A stretch of DNA of 64,000 nt from contig NC_011138.3 of the NCBI RefSeq assembly GCF_000020585.3, forward strand, positions 522,001-586,000, in the 5' to 3' direction. The position numbers and the translations under genes are program-made. The notes under the pieces are model-generated. The model had not been told where the DNA came from and ran no database searches. It was given only the letters and a program-made list of their open reading frames with translations. Below, in pieces: positions 38,498-46,799 of this stretch (positions are counted from its first letter, which is position 1; the number at the start of each line of letters is the position of its first letter). Origin of the DNA: Alteromonas mediterranea DE (GTDB lineage Bacteria; Pseudomonadota; Gammaproteobacteria; Enterobacterales; Alteromonadaceae).

Positions 38498-39880
38498 CTA
38501 CCCTTGCTTGTCTAAATTTTCCAGCTCTTGATACAGAGCTTTCGTCACGGTTTCTTTACTGGTGCCCCCTAGAATATTGCGTTGGTTCACGCCGTACTCT
38601 AGCTGCAATACTGGGTAAACGTCGTCTTCAATTTTATCGCTAATAGCTTGCAGGTCGCTAAGCGGTAAATCTTCAATAGCGCAGCCTTTGTCGATGGCCT
38701 GAAGCACTACGCGCCCAGCAATGTCGTGGCCTGTTCTAAAGGGCACGCCTTTACCTACTAAGTAGTCGGCCAATTCAGTAGCATTAGAAAAACCTTGAGC
38801 CGCTGCTACACGACAGCGTTCTTCGTTAAGCTGAAGTGAATCGAGTACTTCACTGGCAATACACAAACAAATGTGCCACTGATTAACCGTATCGATAGCG
38901 CCTTCTTTGTCTTCTTGCATGTCTTTGTTATACGCAAGAGGGAGGCCTTTCATGGTTACAAGCAGTGCTTGTAGGGCGCCAAATACGCGCCCGCATTTGC
39001 CGCGCATAAGTTCAAGGGCATCTGGGTTTTTCTTTTGCGGCATCAGTGACGAGCCTGAGGTCACGCTGTCACCTAGCTGCAGGAAGCCTGCTTCGCCTGA
39101 ATTATAGAAGATCATGTCTTCGGCAAGACGGGATAAGTGCATCATGCTGGTACTAGCAACAAACAGCAGTTCAAGTACAAAGTCTCTGTCGGACACCGCA
39201 TCCAAGCTGTTTAGGCAAGGAGAGTCAAACCCCAACTCTTCTGCAATGGCGTGACGGTCTACCGGAAAGGTGGTGCCTGCGAGTGCACCAGAGCCTAAGG
39301 GGCACTGGTTCATGCGTACTTTTAAGTCGTCTAAACGGCTTAAATCACGCTTTAGCATCTCCACATACGCTAAGCACCAGTGTGCAAAGTGAATGGGCTG
39401 AGCACGCTGCAAGTGGGTATAACCTGGAATAATCGCTTCTTGATGACGGCTTGCGGCATTTAGAAGTGATTTAATAACACCTAATACATCAGCGCGAAGT
39501 GAAGCAATATGCTCACGTACCCACAAACGGAAGTCGGTGGCTACCTGGTCGTTACGGCTACGGCCTGTATGAAGCTTGCGGCCAATATCGCCAAGCTTCT
39601 CGATAAGCGCGGCTTCAACAAAGCTGTGAATGTCTTCTTCGCTAGAGGCGTTAAAGTCTAATTCACCGGCATCTGCTTGCGCTTTTAGCTCACTAAGCGC
39701 GCCTTCTAGCTGCGCTTGTTCATCAGCGGTAAGTACACCTGCTTTTTGCAAAGCACGTGACCAGCTGATCGAGCCTTGAATGTCTTGGCTTGCCATGACT
39801 TGGTCGAACGGCAACGAGTCGTTAACCTGTTTAAACATACTACTTGCACCGGATTCAAACCGGCCACCCCACAACGCCAT
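38498..39880 (-). CDS. argH: Argininosuccinate lyase
   Basis: Last step of arginine synthesis: argininosuccinate to arginine + fumarate. 460 aa. Fumarase-superfamily signature GSSLMPQKKNPD with the catalytic Ser, and HTGRSRNDQVATDFRLW. No C-terminal acetyltransferase extension. 64 nt after argG. Confidence 0.97.
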   Translation of the reverse strand: MALWGGRFESGASSMFKQVNDSLPFDQVMASQDIQGSISWSRALQKAGVLTADEQAQLEGALSELKAQADAGELDFNASSEEDIHSFVEAALIEKLGDIGRKLHTGRSRNDQVATDFRLWVREHIASLRADVLGVIKSLLNAASRHQEAIIPGYTHLQRAQPIHFAHWCLAYVEMLKRDLSRLDDLKVRMNQCPLGSGALAGTTFPVDRHAIAEELGFDSPCLNSLDAVSDRDFVLELLFVASTSMMHLSRLAEDMIFYNSGEAGFLQLGDSVTSGSSLMPQKKNPDALELMRGKCGRVFGALQALLVTMKGLPLAYNKDMQEDKEGAIDTVNQWHICLCIASEVLDSLQLNEERCRVAAAQGFSNATELADYLVGKGVPFRTGHDIAGRVVLQAIDKGCAIEDLPLSDLQAISDKIEDDVYPVLQLEYGVNQRNILGGTSKETVTKALYQELENLDKQG

Positions 39881-39944
39881 GTGATGCTCCTTAAATGCTG
39901 TTTATTGCGTTCGCTACCCGCGCGCAAATGCGCGCGGTAGGCGA

Positions 39945-41150
39945 TTAACCTTGGTTTTTCAGTGCTTCAATACGACTTGAAAGGCTGAATAGGCGAATAA
40001 AGCCTTCTGCGTGTTTCTGGTCGTATACATCATCGGCACCGAAAGTGGCGAAGTCTTCAGAGTAAAGGCTGTTAGGCGAACGGCGCTGCGTCACCGTAGC
40101 TTGCCCTTTATAAAGCTTAACCACGATATCGCCTGTCACTTTCTTCGCAAAAGATGCTGCGCCAGCTAGTAGTGCATCGTTAAGGGCAGTAAACCAGCGG
40201 CCATCGTACATGACGTGTGAAAACTCAAGGCCAATTTGTTCACGGTATTTAAGGGCAGCTTTATCAAGCACCATGGTTTCAAGCGCTTTGTAAGCTTTTA
40301 GCAGTACTGTGCCTCCTGGCGTTTCATAACAGCCACGAGATTTCATACCCACAAGACGGTTTTCAACAATGTCGATACGGCCAACACCGTGGGCTGCAGC
40401 CACTGTGTTCAGCTTAACTAGTGCTTGATACGGAGACAGCGCTTCACCATCAACATGAGTAAGCTTACCTTCGTCAAACGACAGGGTTACACGCTCAGGC
40501 GTATCTGGCGCATCTTCAGGGTCTACCGTCATGGTCCACACTTGCTTGGTAGGCTCTTGCCATGGGTCTTCAAGCTCGCCACCTTCGTGTGAAATGTGCC
40601 ATGCGTTTGCATCACGGCTGTAAATTTTAGTGGCTGACGCTGTGGTGGCAATGTTGCGCTCAGCTAGGTAGGCAAGTAAGTCTTCACGGCTTACCATATC
40701 CCATTCACGCCAAGGCGCGATAACGGTTAGATCTGGCGCAAGGGCTGCAAAGGTGCTTTCAAAACGCACTTGGTCGTTACCTTTACCGGTACAACCGTGA
40801 CATAGCGCGTCGGCACCCACTTTACGCGCAATCTCAACTTGCGCTTTAGCGATCACTGGGCGGGCCATTGACGTACCTAGTAAGTATTCGCCTTCGTAAA
40901 CCGCACCTGTCGTGATAGTAGGGAAGATATATTCGCTAACGAACTCTTCTTTTAAATCAACAATGTGGCACTCGCTTGCGCCAGAGGCAATAGCTTTTTC
41001 GTGAAGACCTTCAAGCTCTTCATCACCCTGGCCCACATCTGCCGCAAATGCGACAACTTCACAGCCGTAGTTTTCTTTTAGCCATGGAATGATGGCTGAT
41101 GTATCAAGCCCGCCTGAATAGGCCAGCACGATTTTTTTAACGTTTTGCAT
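39945..41150 (-). CDS. argG: Argininosuccinate synthase
   Basis: Joins citrulline and aspartate with ATP. 401 aa. The N-terminal PP-loop is [12 protein letters not shown], followed by the [13 protein letters not shown] motif; the citrulline/aspartate site region is around [12 protein letters not shown]. It lies 37 nt after argF. Confidence 0.97.
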   Translation of the reverse strand: MQNVKKIVLAYSGGLDTSAIIPWLKENYGCEVVAFAADVGQGDEELEGLHEKAIASGASECHIVDLKEEFVSEYIFPTITTGAVYEGEYLLGTSMARPVIAKAQVEIARKVGADALCHGCTGKGNDQVRFESTFAALAPDLTVIAPWREWDMVSREDLLAYLAERNIATTASATKIYSRDANAWHISHEGGELEDPWQEPTKQVWTMTVDPEDAPDTPERVTLSFDEGKLTHVDGEALSPYQALVKLNTVAAAHGVGRIDIVENRLVGMKSRGCYETPGGTVLLKAYKALETMVLDKAALKYREQIGLEFSHVMYDGRWFTALNDALLAGAASFAKKVTGDIVVKLYKGQATVTQRRSPNSLYSEDFATFGADDVYDQKHAEGFIRLFSLSSRIEALKNQG

Positions 41151-41187
41151 CTAAGTAATCCTTTTAAGCGTCTTTTTAGGCGTCTTT

Positions 41188-42099
41188 TTAAGCGTTAAGT
41201 AATTGAGTAAGGATGGCGTTTTGGCCATGCATTCTATTTTCGGCTTGTTGCATTAATAGCGACTTGTCGCTGTCAATTAACGAGCCTGTGATTTCTAAAT
41301 CGCGATGGGCAGGCTGGCAGTGCATGACGTAGCTTGCACCCGTGGCCTCCATCAGCGCTTCATTGACCTGATAAGGCATGAATTTTTCTTTGATAACGTC
41401 AAGTGGCGTATCGTCGCCCATTGAAAGCCACGTATCAGCATAGATAACATCTGCGCCGTTTGCAGCACTAAGCTCTGTACTCTCTACGATAGTTACGCCG
41501 GTTTTCTCGGCAATAGCCTTAGCTTGCGCCACAATTTCAGGGCTGGCTTCGTGACCTTCTGGCGTCACTACCACTTGATTACAACCAAGTAGCGCACCCA
41601 CAATTAATAGCGAGTGAGTTACATTGTTACCGTCGCCCACGTAAGCCATAGTCAAGCCTTCGGTTTTACCGAAGCGTTCAAACATAGTGAGGTAATCAGC
41701 CAAGCCTTGGCAGGGATGGTATTTGTCGCACAGTGCATTGACTACCGGTACGTTTGCCGCCTTAGAAAAGGTTTCAAGCGTGCTGTGGGAAAATACGCGA
41801 GCCACGATAGCGTCTGCCCAGCACGCAAGATTAGCGGCGGTATCTACTGCATCTTCGCGTCCGGCTAACTTTCCAGACTGCACATCTAGATAAACCATGT
41901 GGCCGCCAAGCTTGTTAATGCCGATATCGAAACTTACGCGAGTTCGCAACGACGGTTTTTCAAACAGGGCAACAATCGACTTGCCCGCAAGCACATTGCT
42001 GTAGCTGGCTGGGGCTTGTTTAATTTCTACTGCCAATTGCAGCAATTTTTGCATTGCTTCTGGTGTCCAATCTGCAAAGGTGAGTAGGTCCTGTTTCAT
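41188..42099 (-). CDS. argF: Ornithine carbamoyltransferase
   Basis: Ornithine + carbamoyl phosphate to citrulline. 303 aa. The carbamoyl-phosphate loop is SLRTRVSFD (SLRTR rather than the common STRTR), with HPCQGLADYL, and the ornithine-site HCQPAHR stands in place of HCLP. The SLRTR and HCQP variants may point to a distinct OTC subgroup; this is not resolved here. Its start overlaps the argB stop. Confidence 0.95.
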   Translation of the reverse strand: MKQDLLTFADWTPEAMQKLLQLAVEIKQAPASYSNVLAGKSIVALFEKPSLRTRVSFDIGINKLGGHMVYLDVQSGKLAGREDAVDTAANLACWADAIVARVFSHSTLETFSKAANVPVVNALCDKYHPCQGLADYLTMFERFGKTEGLTMAYVGDGNNVTHSLLIVGALLGCNQVVVTPEGHEASPEIVAQAKAIAEKTGVTIVESTELSAANGADVIYADTWLSMGDDTPLDVIKEKFMPYQVNEALMEATGASYVMHCQPAHRDLEITGSLIDSDKSLLMQQAENRMHGQNAILTQLLNA

Positions 42100-42902
42100 T
42101 ATATTTCTCCGGCATTGCCGTTTTCAGCGGCAAGGGTTGTAGGTACTATTTGTGTACCTGTTGTTTTATTTAGTATATCGGTGATATCTGCCGCCCAACT
42201 TGCGATATAAACAGGGCGGCTTAGGCTCTCTGCAGAGGCAAGCGCGGCGTCAACTTTTACTTTCATACCATCGGTGATTACGCCTTCACTGGCGTATTGA
42301 GCAATACTATTAGCATTTAACGCACTGATAAGTGCTTTGTTGCCGTCAAGTACGCCATCAACATTTGAAAGCAGTAAAAGCTCGGCGTTGAGCAGTTCGG
42401 CGATAACCGTAGCCGCTTGGTCTGCGTTTACGTTAAGCAGCCTGCCTTGCGGGCTAGAGCCTATGGAGCTAATAATTGGCAAGGTCGATTGGGCTAAAAC
42501 ACTCTTAAGAAACGCGGCATCTGCGGTACTTGGCACACCCACCGCGCCATATTGATCAGCAAGTGGTTCACATACCACCATGTTGCCGTCAAGTAAGGAC
42601 AAGCCGACAGGCGTTAAACCCGAGGCGAGTGCGGCGGCGCATAACTGCTTGTTAGCAGAACCGGCCAGTGCACCACAAATATAGGGCATATGCTCATCGG
42701 GGGTAACCCGAAGGCCATCAATTTTGGTGCTTTTAAGGCCAAGGCTTGCCATTAGTGTTTCCACTAAAGGCCCACCACCGTGAACCACTACCACTGGGCG
42801 AGTGGCCTGCACATCTTTTACGCTTAGAAATAAGCGCGTCATTGCCGCGGCATCATCAAGCAATGCGCCGCCAACTTTAATTACAATAGGTGAAACACTC
42901 AT
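42099..42902 (-). CDS. argB: Acetylglutamate kinase
   Basis: Phosphorylates N-acetylglutamate. 267 aa amino-acid kinase fold: [25 protein letters not shown], and the [11 protein letters not shown] catalytic Asp region. It lacks the N-terminal helix found in arginine-inhibited hexameric enzymes, as in the E. coli dimeric type, which fits feedback control at ArgA. Start overlaps the argC end by 4 nt. Confidence 0.96.
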
Positions 42903-43912
42903 AGTACTAACCCTGTTTCTATAGGTTGTTTCGTCATTATGTTAAGGCACTGAATCGCTTGTGAAGCTGCACCTTTCATTACGTTGTCAATGGCAGCGGT
43001 AACAACTGCATACCCAGATGCTTCATCCAACTTCCAGTGAAGATCGACAAAGGGAGTGTGAGCAACGTCATCAATTTTTGGGAAACTCTTGCGCAAACGC
43101 ACAATGGGTTTATCAGCATAGGCGTCAGTGTACGCTTTCTCAAGTTGTGCGCTGGTGGTACCAGCTTTAACTTTCACGGTTACCGTTGCCAGAATACCTC
43201 TTTTGAAATTACCAAGGTGTGGCGTGAAGATAACAGGCGTACCTAAATAGGCTTCAATTTCAGGCGTATGGCGATGGCCTAACACGCCATAAGCCTGAAG
43301 ACTTACCTCAAAAAAGCTGGTGGTTAAACTGGCTTTTCTACCTGCACCCGATACGCCGGAAACCGCGTTAATTACAGGGCGTACGCTCTCATCTAATAAG
43401 CCGTTGTGCGCAAGTGGTTTTAGCGCGCTAAGGCTGGCGGTGGGGTAACAGCCCGGCACTGCGATAACGTCGGCGCTTGCTATTTGCGCTTCGTGCCACT
43501 CGGCAAGACCGTAAACCGCCTGCGCTAAGCTTTGTGTCTGCGTGTGCGGGAAACCGTAAAATTGCTCAAAAACCGCGGTGTCTTTAATTCTAAAGGCACC
43601 TGATAAATCCAATACTTTTGCTTTGCCTGATGACAAGATTGGCATCCAATCGTGGCTTGCCTCATGAGGGGTAGCAAGAAAAATAAAGTCTACGCCATTT
43701 GCCATTTCACTAAGCGCGGTATCTGAAATAGGCGTCAGTGTGGCATTTACATGCGCAAGGTTGCCATGCAGTTCTGCAATGCTTTTGTTCGCATCGTTAC
43801 TGTTTTCAGATACGTAAGTACCCGCTAACTCAAGCTTAGGGTGCTGTAATACTAACTGAACAAGTTGTGCCCCTGTGTAACCACTGGCACCGATAATTGA
43901 AACGCTATACAT
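42899..43912 (-). CDS. argC: N-acetyl-gamma-glutamyl-phosphate reductase
   Basis: Reduces N-acetylglutamyl phosphate with NADPH. 337 aa: Rossmann [13 protein letters not shown] and active-site Cys in [13 protein letters not shown]. First gene of argCBFGHA. No Shine-Dalgarno sequence is visible before the ATG (the preceding bases are TTGAATTTATAAATT), and the T-run of a strong terminator-like hairpin ends 24 nt upstream. The leader is described separately. Confidence 0.97.
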
Positions 43913-43936
43913 AATTTATAAATTCAATAAAAGGAG

Positions 43937-44018
43937 AAAAAAATCACTTTTTACCTTTGTAAACTGGTTAGCCGTAAATCCTTGCCTAACCGCGACCACA
44001 TTACAAAGGTAAAAAGTG
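43937..44018 (-). terminator. Terminator-type hairpin in the argC leader (putative attenuator)
   Basis: On the minus strand CACTTTTTACCTTTGTAA (44018-44001) pairs perfectly over 18 bp with its complement at 43962-43945. An inner GGTTAG/CTAACC stem (43966-43971 with 43986-43991) lies inside. One base later comes a run of seven T (43943-43937). There is no T-run in the other direction, so it is oriented to stop transcripts heading into argC. The 5' arm begins 2 nt after the stop codon of the leader reading frame. Confidence 0.8.
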
Positions 44019-44020
44019 TG

Positions 44021-44149
44021 CTACCGAATAAGCATAGAAGTACACACGCATCGTCGTGTGCTATGCAAGGTGTAGCCAGCCAGGGGAGAGGTAAACTCTA
44101 TAATGCTGTTAGTGGTAAAACCATCAACACGAGTTGGTTGTGTCATCAT
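44021..44149 (-). CDS. Putative arginine leader peptide (42 codons)
   Basis: Reads MMTQPTRVDGFTTNSIIEFT... and ends ...HSTRRCVCTSMLIR, then TAG. TAGGA lies 4-7 nt before the two adjacent ATG codons. It contains four Arg codons: CGT at 7, CGA CGA at 32-33, and CGG as the last sense codon. The stop is 2 nt before the 5' arm of the terminator hairpin, so a ribosome waiting at codon 42 would cover that arm. A role as a control peptide is inference; the frame is too short to be proven by coding signal alone. Confidence 0.5.
   Translation of the reverse strand: MMTQPTRVDGFTTNSIIEFTSPLAGYTLHSTRRCVCTSMLIR
44032..44066 (-). promoter_or_regulatory. Upstream hairpin in the argC leader (candidate pause stem)
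   Basis: GCATAG...CTATGC and CACACG...CGTGTG form a 12-bp stem with a 5-nt bulge and 6-nt loop. It overlaps the paired CGA CGA codons of the leader frame, and a ribosome passing these codons would open it. Confidence 0.5.
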
Positions 44150-44216
44150 CAATTCCTATCATGTTACAACCCAAAAAATGGGGTTGGATGCCTTAACCGT
44201 GGACTAGTGTAACTAA

Positions 44217-44255
44217 TTTGAATGTTTATGCAATAAAAATGTATAAATATTTTAT
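44217..44255. promoter_or_regulatory. Tandem ARG-box-like sites upstream of argC
   Basis: TTTGAATGTTTATGCAAT (44217-44234) matches the ArgR consensus TGAAT-N4-ATTCA with two substitutions in one half. After the canonical 3-bp spacer, a weaker second box AATGTATAAATATTTTAT occupies 44238-44255. On the minus strand TTGCAT with TACACT 16 nt later is a possible promoter overlapping box 1, which would let the ArgR repressor block it. Confidence 0.6.
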
Positions 44256-44416
44256 CTTGTTGCGGCGGCTTATTTGTCTCAAAAAATGCACTTTATAATA
44301 GAGTTATAGTTGTGACAGTAAGTTGACAATGTGAGCAATAGAATTGAATATTTATATCTTATTTCAGAGTTTACAGGTGATAGTGATAAAGTACGGTACA
44401 CTGGGAGTGTAAGACC

Positions 44417-44476
44417 ATGAGTAGACGGTATTCACAGGCAGAAGCTCGTGGGCTACGTATAATTTGTTGGGAATAA
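44417..44476 (+). other. Possible 19-codon reading frame before mgsA
   Basis: ATG to TAA frame reading [19 protein letters not shown] with a GGAG about 11 nt upstream, ending 14 nt before the mgsA ATG. It has four Arg codons. It could be a leader peptide or chance; I give it little weight. Confidence 0.25.
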
Positions 44477-44490
44477 TAGCGGAAATTAAA

Positions 44491-44901
44491 ATGAGCAAAC
44501 TTACCTTGGCGCTTGTCGCTCACGACCATAAAAAACCAGAACTACTTGCATGGGTTAAGCAGCATATTGCCATACTTGAACAGTGCAACTTAGTGGGAAC
44601 AGGCACCACCGGAGGCCTGATTGCCAGCGAAACTGGGCTAGAGGTTACACGCTATAAAAGCGGCCCGCTTGGCGGCGACCAACAAATTGGGGCATTAATT
44701 GCTGAGAATAAACTAGATGCACTTTTCTTTTTTTGGGACCCGTTAAACCCAGCGCCCCACGACCCCGACGTAAAAGCGCTGCTGCGGCTGTGTTCAGTAT
44801 GGAATGTACCAGTAGCCTGCACGCCAGCCACAGCAGATTTGGTAATAACATCGCCATTATTTTTATCGCCTGATTACAAGCCGGTAAAGCCAAATTTTTA
44901 A
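44491..44901 (+). CDS. mgsA: Methylglyoxal synthase
   Basis: Converts dihydroxyacetone phosphate to methylglyoxal and phosphate, an overflow bypass of glycolysis. 136 aa from ATG 44491 ([15 protein letters not shown]); the frame can be opened at TTG 44464, but the ATG gives the family start. Motifs are [53 protein letters not shown] and [14 protein letters not shown] single gene, divergent from the arg operon leader and followed by a strong terminator. Confidence 0.96.
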   Translation: MSKLTLALVAHDHKKPELLAWVKQHIAILEQCNLVGTGTTGGLIASETGLEVTRYKSGPLGGDQQIGALIAENKLDALFFFWDPLNPAPHDPDVKALLRLCSVWNVPVACTPATADLVITSPLFLSPDYKPVKPNF

Positions 44902-44959
44902 AATGCCATTGCAGGTAAATAGAGTTCTACTGAACGTGTAATTAAGTTTAGTTGAATAT

Positions 44960-44989
44960 AAAAAAGGCTGGCCTAGGCCAGCACTTTTT
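44960..44989. terminator. Bidirectional terminator, mgsA / cpxP-like gene
   Basis: GCTGGCC, TA, GGCCAGC palindrome with an A-run before and T-run after. It lies between the convergent mgsA and the periplasmic Spy/CpxP-like gene. Confidence 0.85.
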
Positions 44990-45018
44990 AGGGTGGGTAA
45001 CGGTTCAACAGTACGCGC

Positions 45019-45846
45019 TTATCTAAACATATCCCGTAGCTCACGTTCATTTTCTCGTTGCGCCTTTAATGTAGCTTGCTGTTCTTGCGTTAGCACTTGA
45101 AACATGGCTTGGCGCTGTTTGGCTTTCTCAACCTTAGCACTTACAAGGTCGTCTTTGTATTGGGCGATAAGCGCGTCCCAAGCGTTTTGAGAGAAAGACT
45201 GGCTGCGAATCAAATCGCGCTGGGCGTCTTTAAAATTGCGTAGCGTCTCTCTATTCGTTTTCGATGTATCTTTGAATGACTCGCGAAGTTCTGCAAAGCT
45301 CGCTATTTGTTCGTCGCTTAATTCAATGCCTTCAAACAAAAATTCCCTATGCTTGCGTTTAGGACCTTTACCCTCACCATCCATTCGTTTGGCAAAGCGA
45401 GCTTCTTGTTTTACGAAAGCGTCACGATGTTTTTGTATATCTAATTCTCTTTTAGCGTCTCGAGCTAAGAGAGTTGCCTGTTGCTCTTCATTCAGCACGT
45501 TGTAGATGTCGTGACGCAGTTGAGCAAAAGCGAAATGGGTAGCTTCACGCTCTTCAAACTGAGCTTGAATAAAAGCGCTGAGCTGGGCTTCAGTGGCGGT
45601 ATCAAAATCAAAGCTAGGCTTTTCAATATCGCCAAATTTAGGTCGAGGGTTAGCGTCTTTAAATGCGCTTACAAGTGTTTTTAACTCTTCGCGTTGCGTG
45701 TCGCTCAAGCTCAGGTCGCGAAAATGTTTAACCATTTCTTTAACCGGTTCGTGGTGACGCATACCAGGTCCTAACGGATGCGCCAATGCAAGGCCACCTA
45801 AGCCAATCGCTGCTACCGTTACACTAGCAATTAATAACTTTTTCAT
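45019..45846 (-). CDS. Periplasmic Spy/CpxP-like protein, apparently double-length
   Basis: 275 aa with signal peptide (MKKLLIASVTVAAIGLGGLALA). The mature part is highly charged and helical. Two LTxxQ-like repeats are visible: LSLSDTQREEL with LNEEQQATLLARDAKRE (about 46-135), and IELSDEQIASF with LTQEQQATLKAQRENERE (about 175-270). Each resembles one Spy/CpxP unit. E. coli CpxP is about 165 aa, so this looks like a tandem duplication in one chain. It is divergent from a CpxR/CpxA-like pair with a CpxR-type box between, the same arrangement as cpxP-cpxRA, which suggests a periplasmic modulator of the sensor kinase. Assignment to CpxP is by context plus motif. Confidence 0.78.
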   Translation of the reverse strand: MKKLLIASVTVAAIGLGGLALAHPLGPGMRHHEPVKEMVKHFRDLSLSDTQREELKTLVSAFKDANPRPKFGDIEKPSFDFDTATEAQLSAFIQAQFEEREATHFAFAQLRHDIYNVLNEEQQATLLARDAKRELDIQKHRDAFVKQEARFAKRMDGEGKGPKRKHREFLFEGIELSDEQIASFAELRESFKDTSKTNRETLRNFKDAQRDLIRSQSFSQNAWDALIAQYKDDLVSAKVEKAKQRQAMFQVLTQEQQATLKAQRENERELRDMFR

Positions 45847-45911
45847 TGTCGTCTCCTTTTTTCGGACAAGCTAATCGTAGCGTGCTCGACTAAAAAAGCA
45901 GTCAATGCAGT

Positions 45912-45952
45912 GTAAAGCTTATGTAAAGGCACCGCCGATTTGTGATTGTAAA
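45912..45952 (+). promoter_or_regulatory. CpxR-type box between cpxP-like and cpxR-like genes
   Basis: GTAAA-N6-GTAAA at 45912-45927, with a third GTAAA at 45948-45952. The CpxR recognition sequence in enterobacteria is GTAAA-N(4-8)-GTAAA. The location between the divergent genes fits autoregulation of the system. Confidence 0.65.
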
Positions 45953-46085
45953 GGTCTGAAAAGATATAGTACGCGATTTGTCAGTGCTGTTGTCGGCTTG
46001 AGGCGAGGCACACCATAAGCGTAGGTTGAATTCTATCCAATTTACAGGCATTTTCATGAATCTAGCAGTTAAAGAGTTTAATACC

Positions 46086-46799
46086 ATGAGTTCAGATTTT
46101 CATTTGCAGTCTATCCTTGTTATTGATGATGACCTAGAACTAACAGAAATGCTCGCTACTTACTTATCGGGTATGGGTTATCAGGTACAAGTGCGTAACA
46201 ATGGCGAAGAGGGGTTATCTGAAGCGGTGTCTGGGCGTCATTATGACCTGATATTGCTTGATGTGATGATGCCTAAAATGGATGGATTTGACGTTTTGAA
46301 AAAACTTCGTTCAAGCCACAGTACGCCGGTGCTTATGCTTACCGCGAGAGGCGACGACTACGACCGAATTTTAGGTCTTGAGATGGGCGCCGATGATTAT
46401 TTGCCTAAACCTTTTAATCATCGCGAGCTAGTAGCTCGAATTAAAGCGATCGTTCGTCGTCATAATTTGTCATCAAGCGGCGGGGCCGTTGAGCAAGACT
46501 TGTTTGTAAATGGAATTTTACTAAGCCCCAGTAGTCAGCTTGCCAAAGTAGATGATGTAGAACTTACCCTTACCACCACTGAATTTTTAATACTGCGCTT
46601 GCTGATGCTTAATGCAGCACAGCGTGTCACAAAAGAAGAAATCAGCCTAAAAATACTTGGCAAACCGCTTCAAGCCTTTGACAGAAGTATTGATATGCAC
46701 GTGAGTAACCTGCGCAAAAAAATAGGGGCCGTGGCGGTTGATGAAAAAATTAAAACCATTCGCGGTGTCGGGTATATGTTAATTGTTGGAAGCCATTAA
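46086..46799 (+). CDS. cpxR: OmpR-family response regulator, CpxR-like
   Basis: 237 aa from ATG 46086 (MSSDFHLQSILVIDDDLELTEML), with AAAGAG about 11 nt upstream; longer starts at 46026 and 46056 are possible. Receiver domain with acidic pocket DDD, phosphoacceptor Asp in LILLDVMMPKMDGFD, Thr in MLTARG and Lys in DDYLPKPFN. A winged-helix OmpR DNA-binding domain ends SIDMHVSNLRKKIG...IRGVGYMLI. It overlaps the kinase gene by one base. CpxR identity rests on context: partner kinase, divergent CpxP-like gene and GTAAA box. Confidence 0.88.
   Translation: MSSDFHLQSILVIDDDLELTEMLATYLSGMGYQVQVRNNGEEGLSEAVSGRHYDLILLDVMMPKMDGFDVLKKLRSSHSTPVLMLTARGDDYDRILGLEMGADDYLPKPFNHRELVARIKAIVRRHNLSSSGGAVEQDLFVNGILLSPSSQLAKVDDVELTLTTTEFLILRLLMLNAAQRVTKEEISLKILGKPLQAFDRSIDMHVSNLRKKIGAVAVDEKIKTIRGVGYMLIVGSH

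Noticed and set aside
43982..44212. 76-codon plus-strand frame in the argC leader
   Set aside because: It is antisense to the leader hairpin and leader peptide frame, with no ribosome-binding site.
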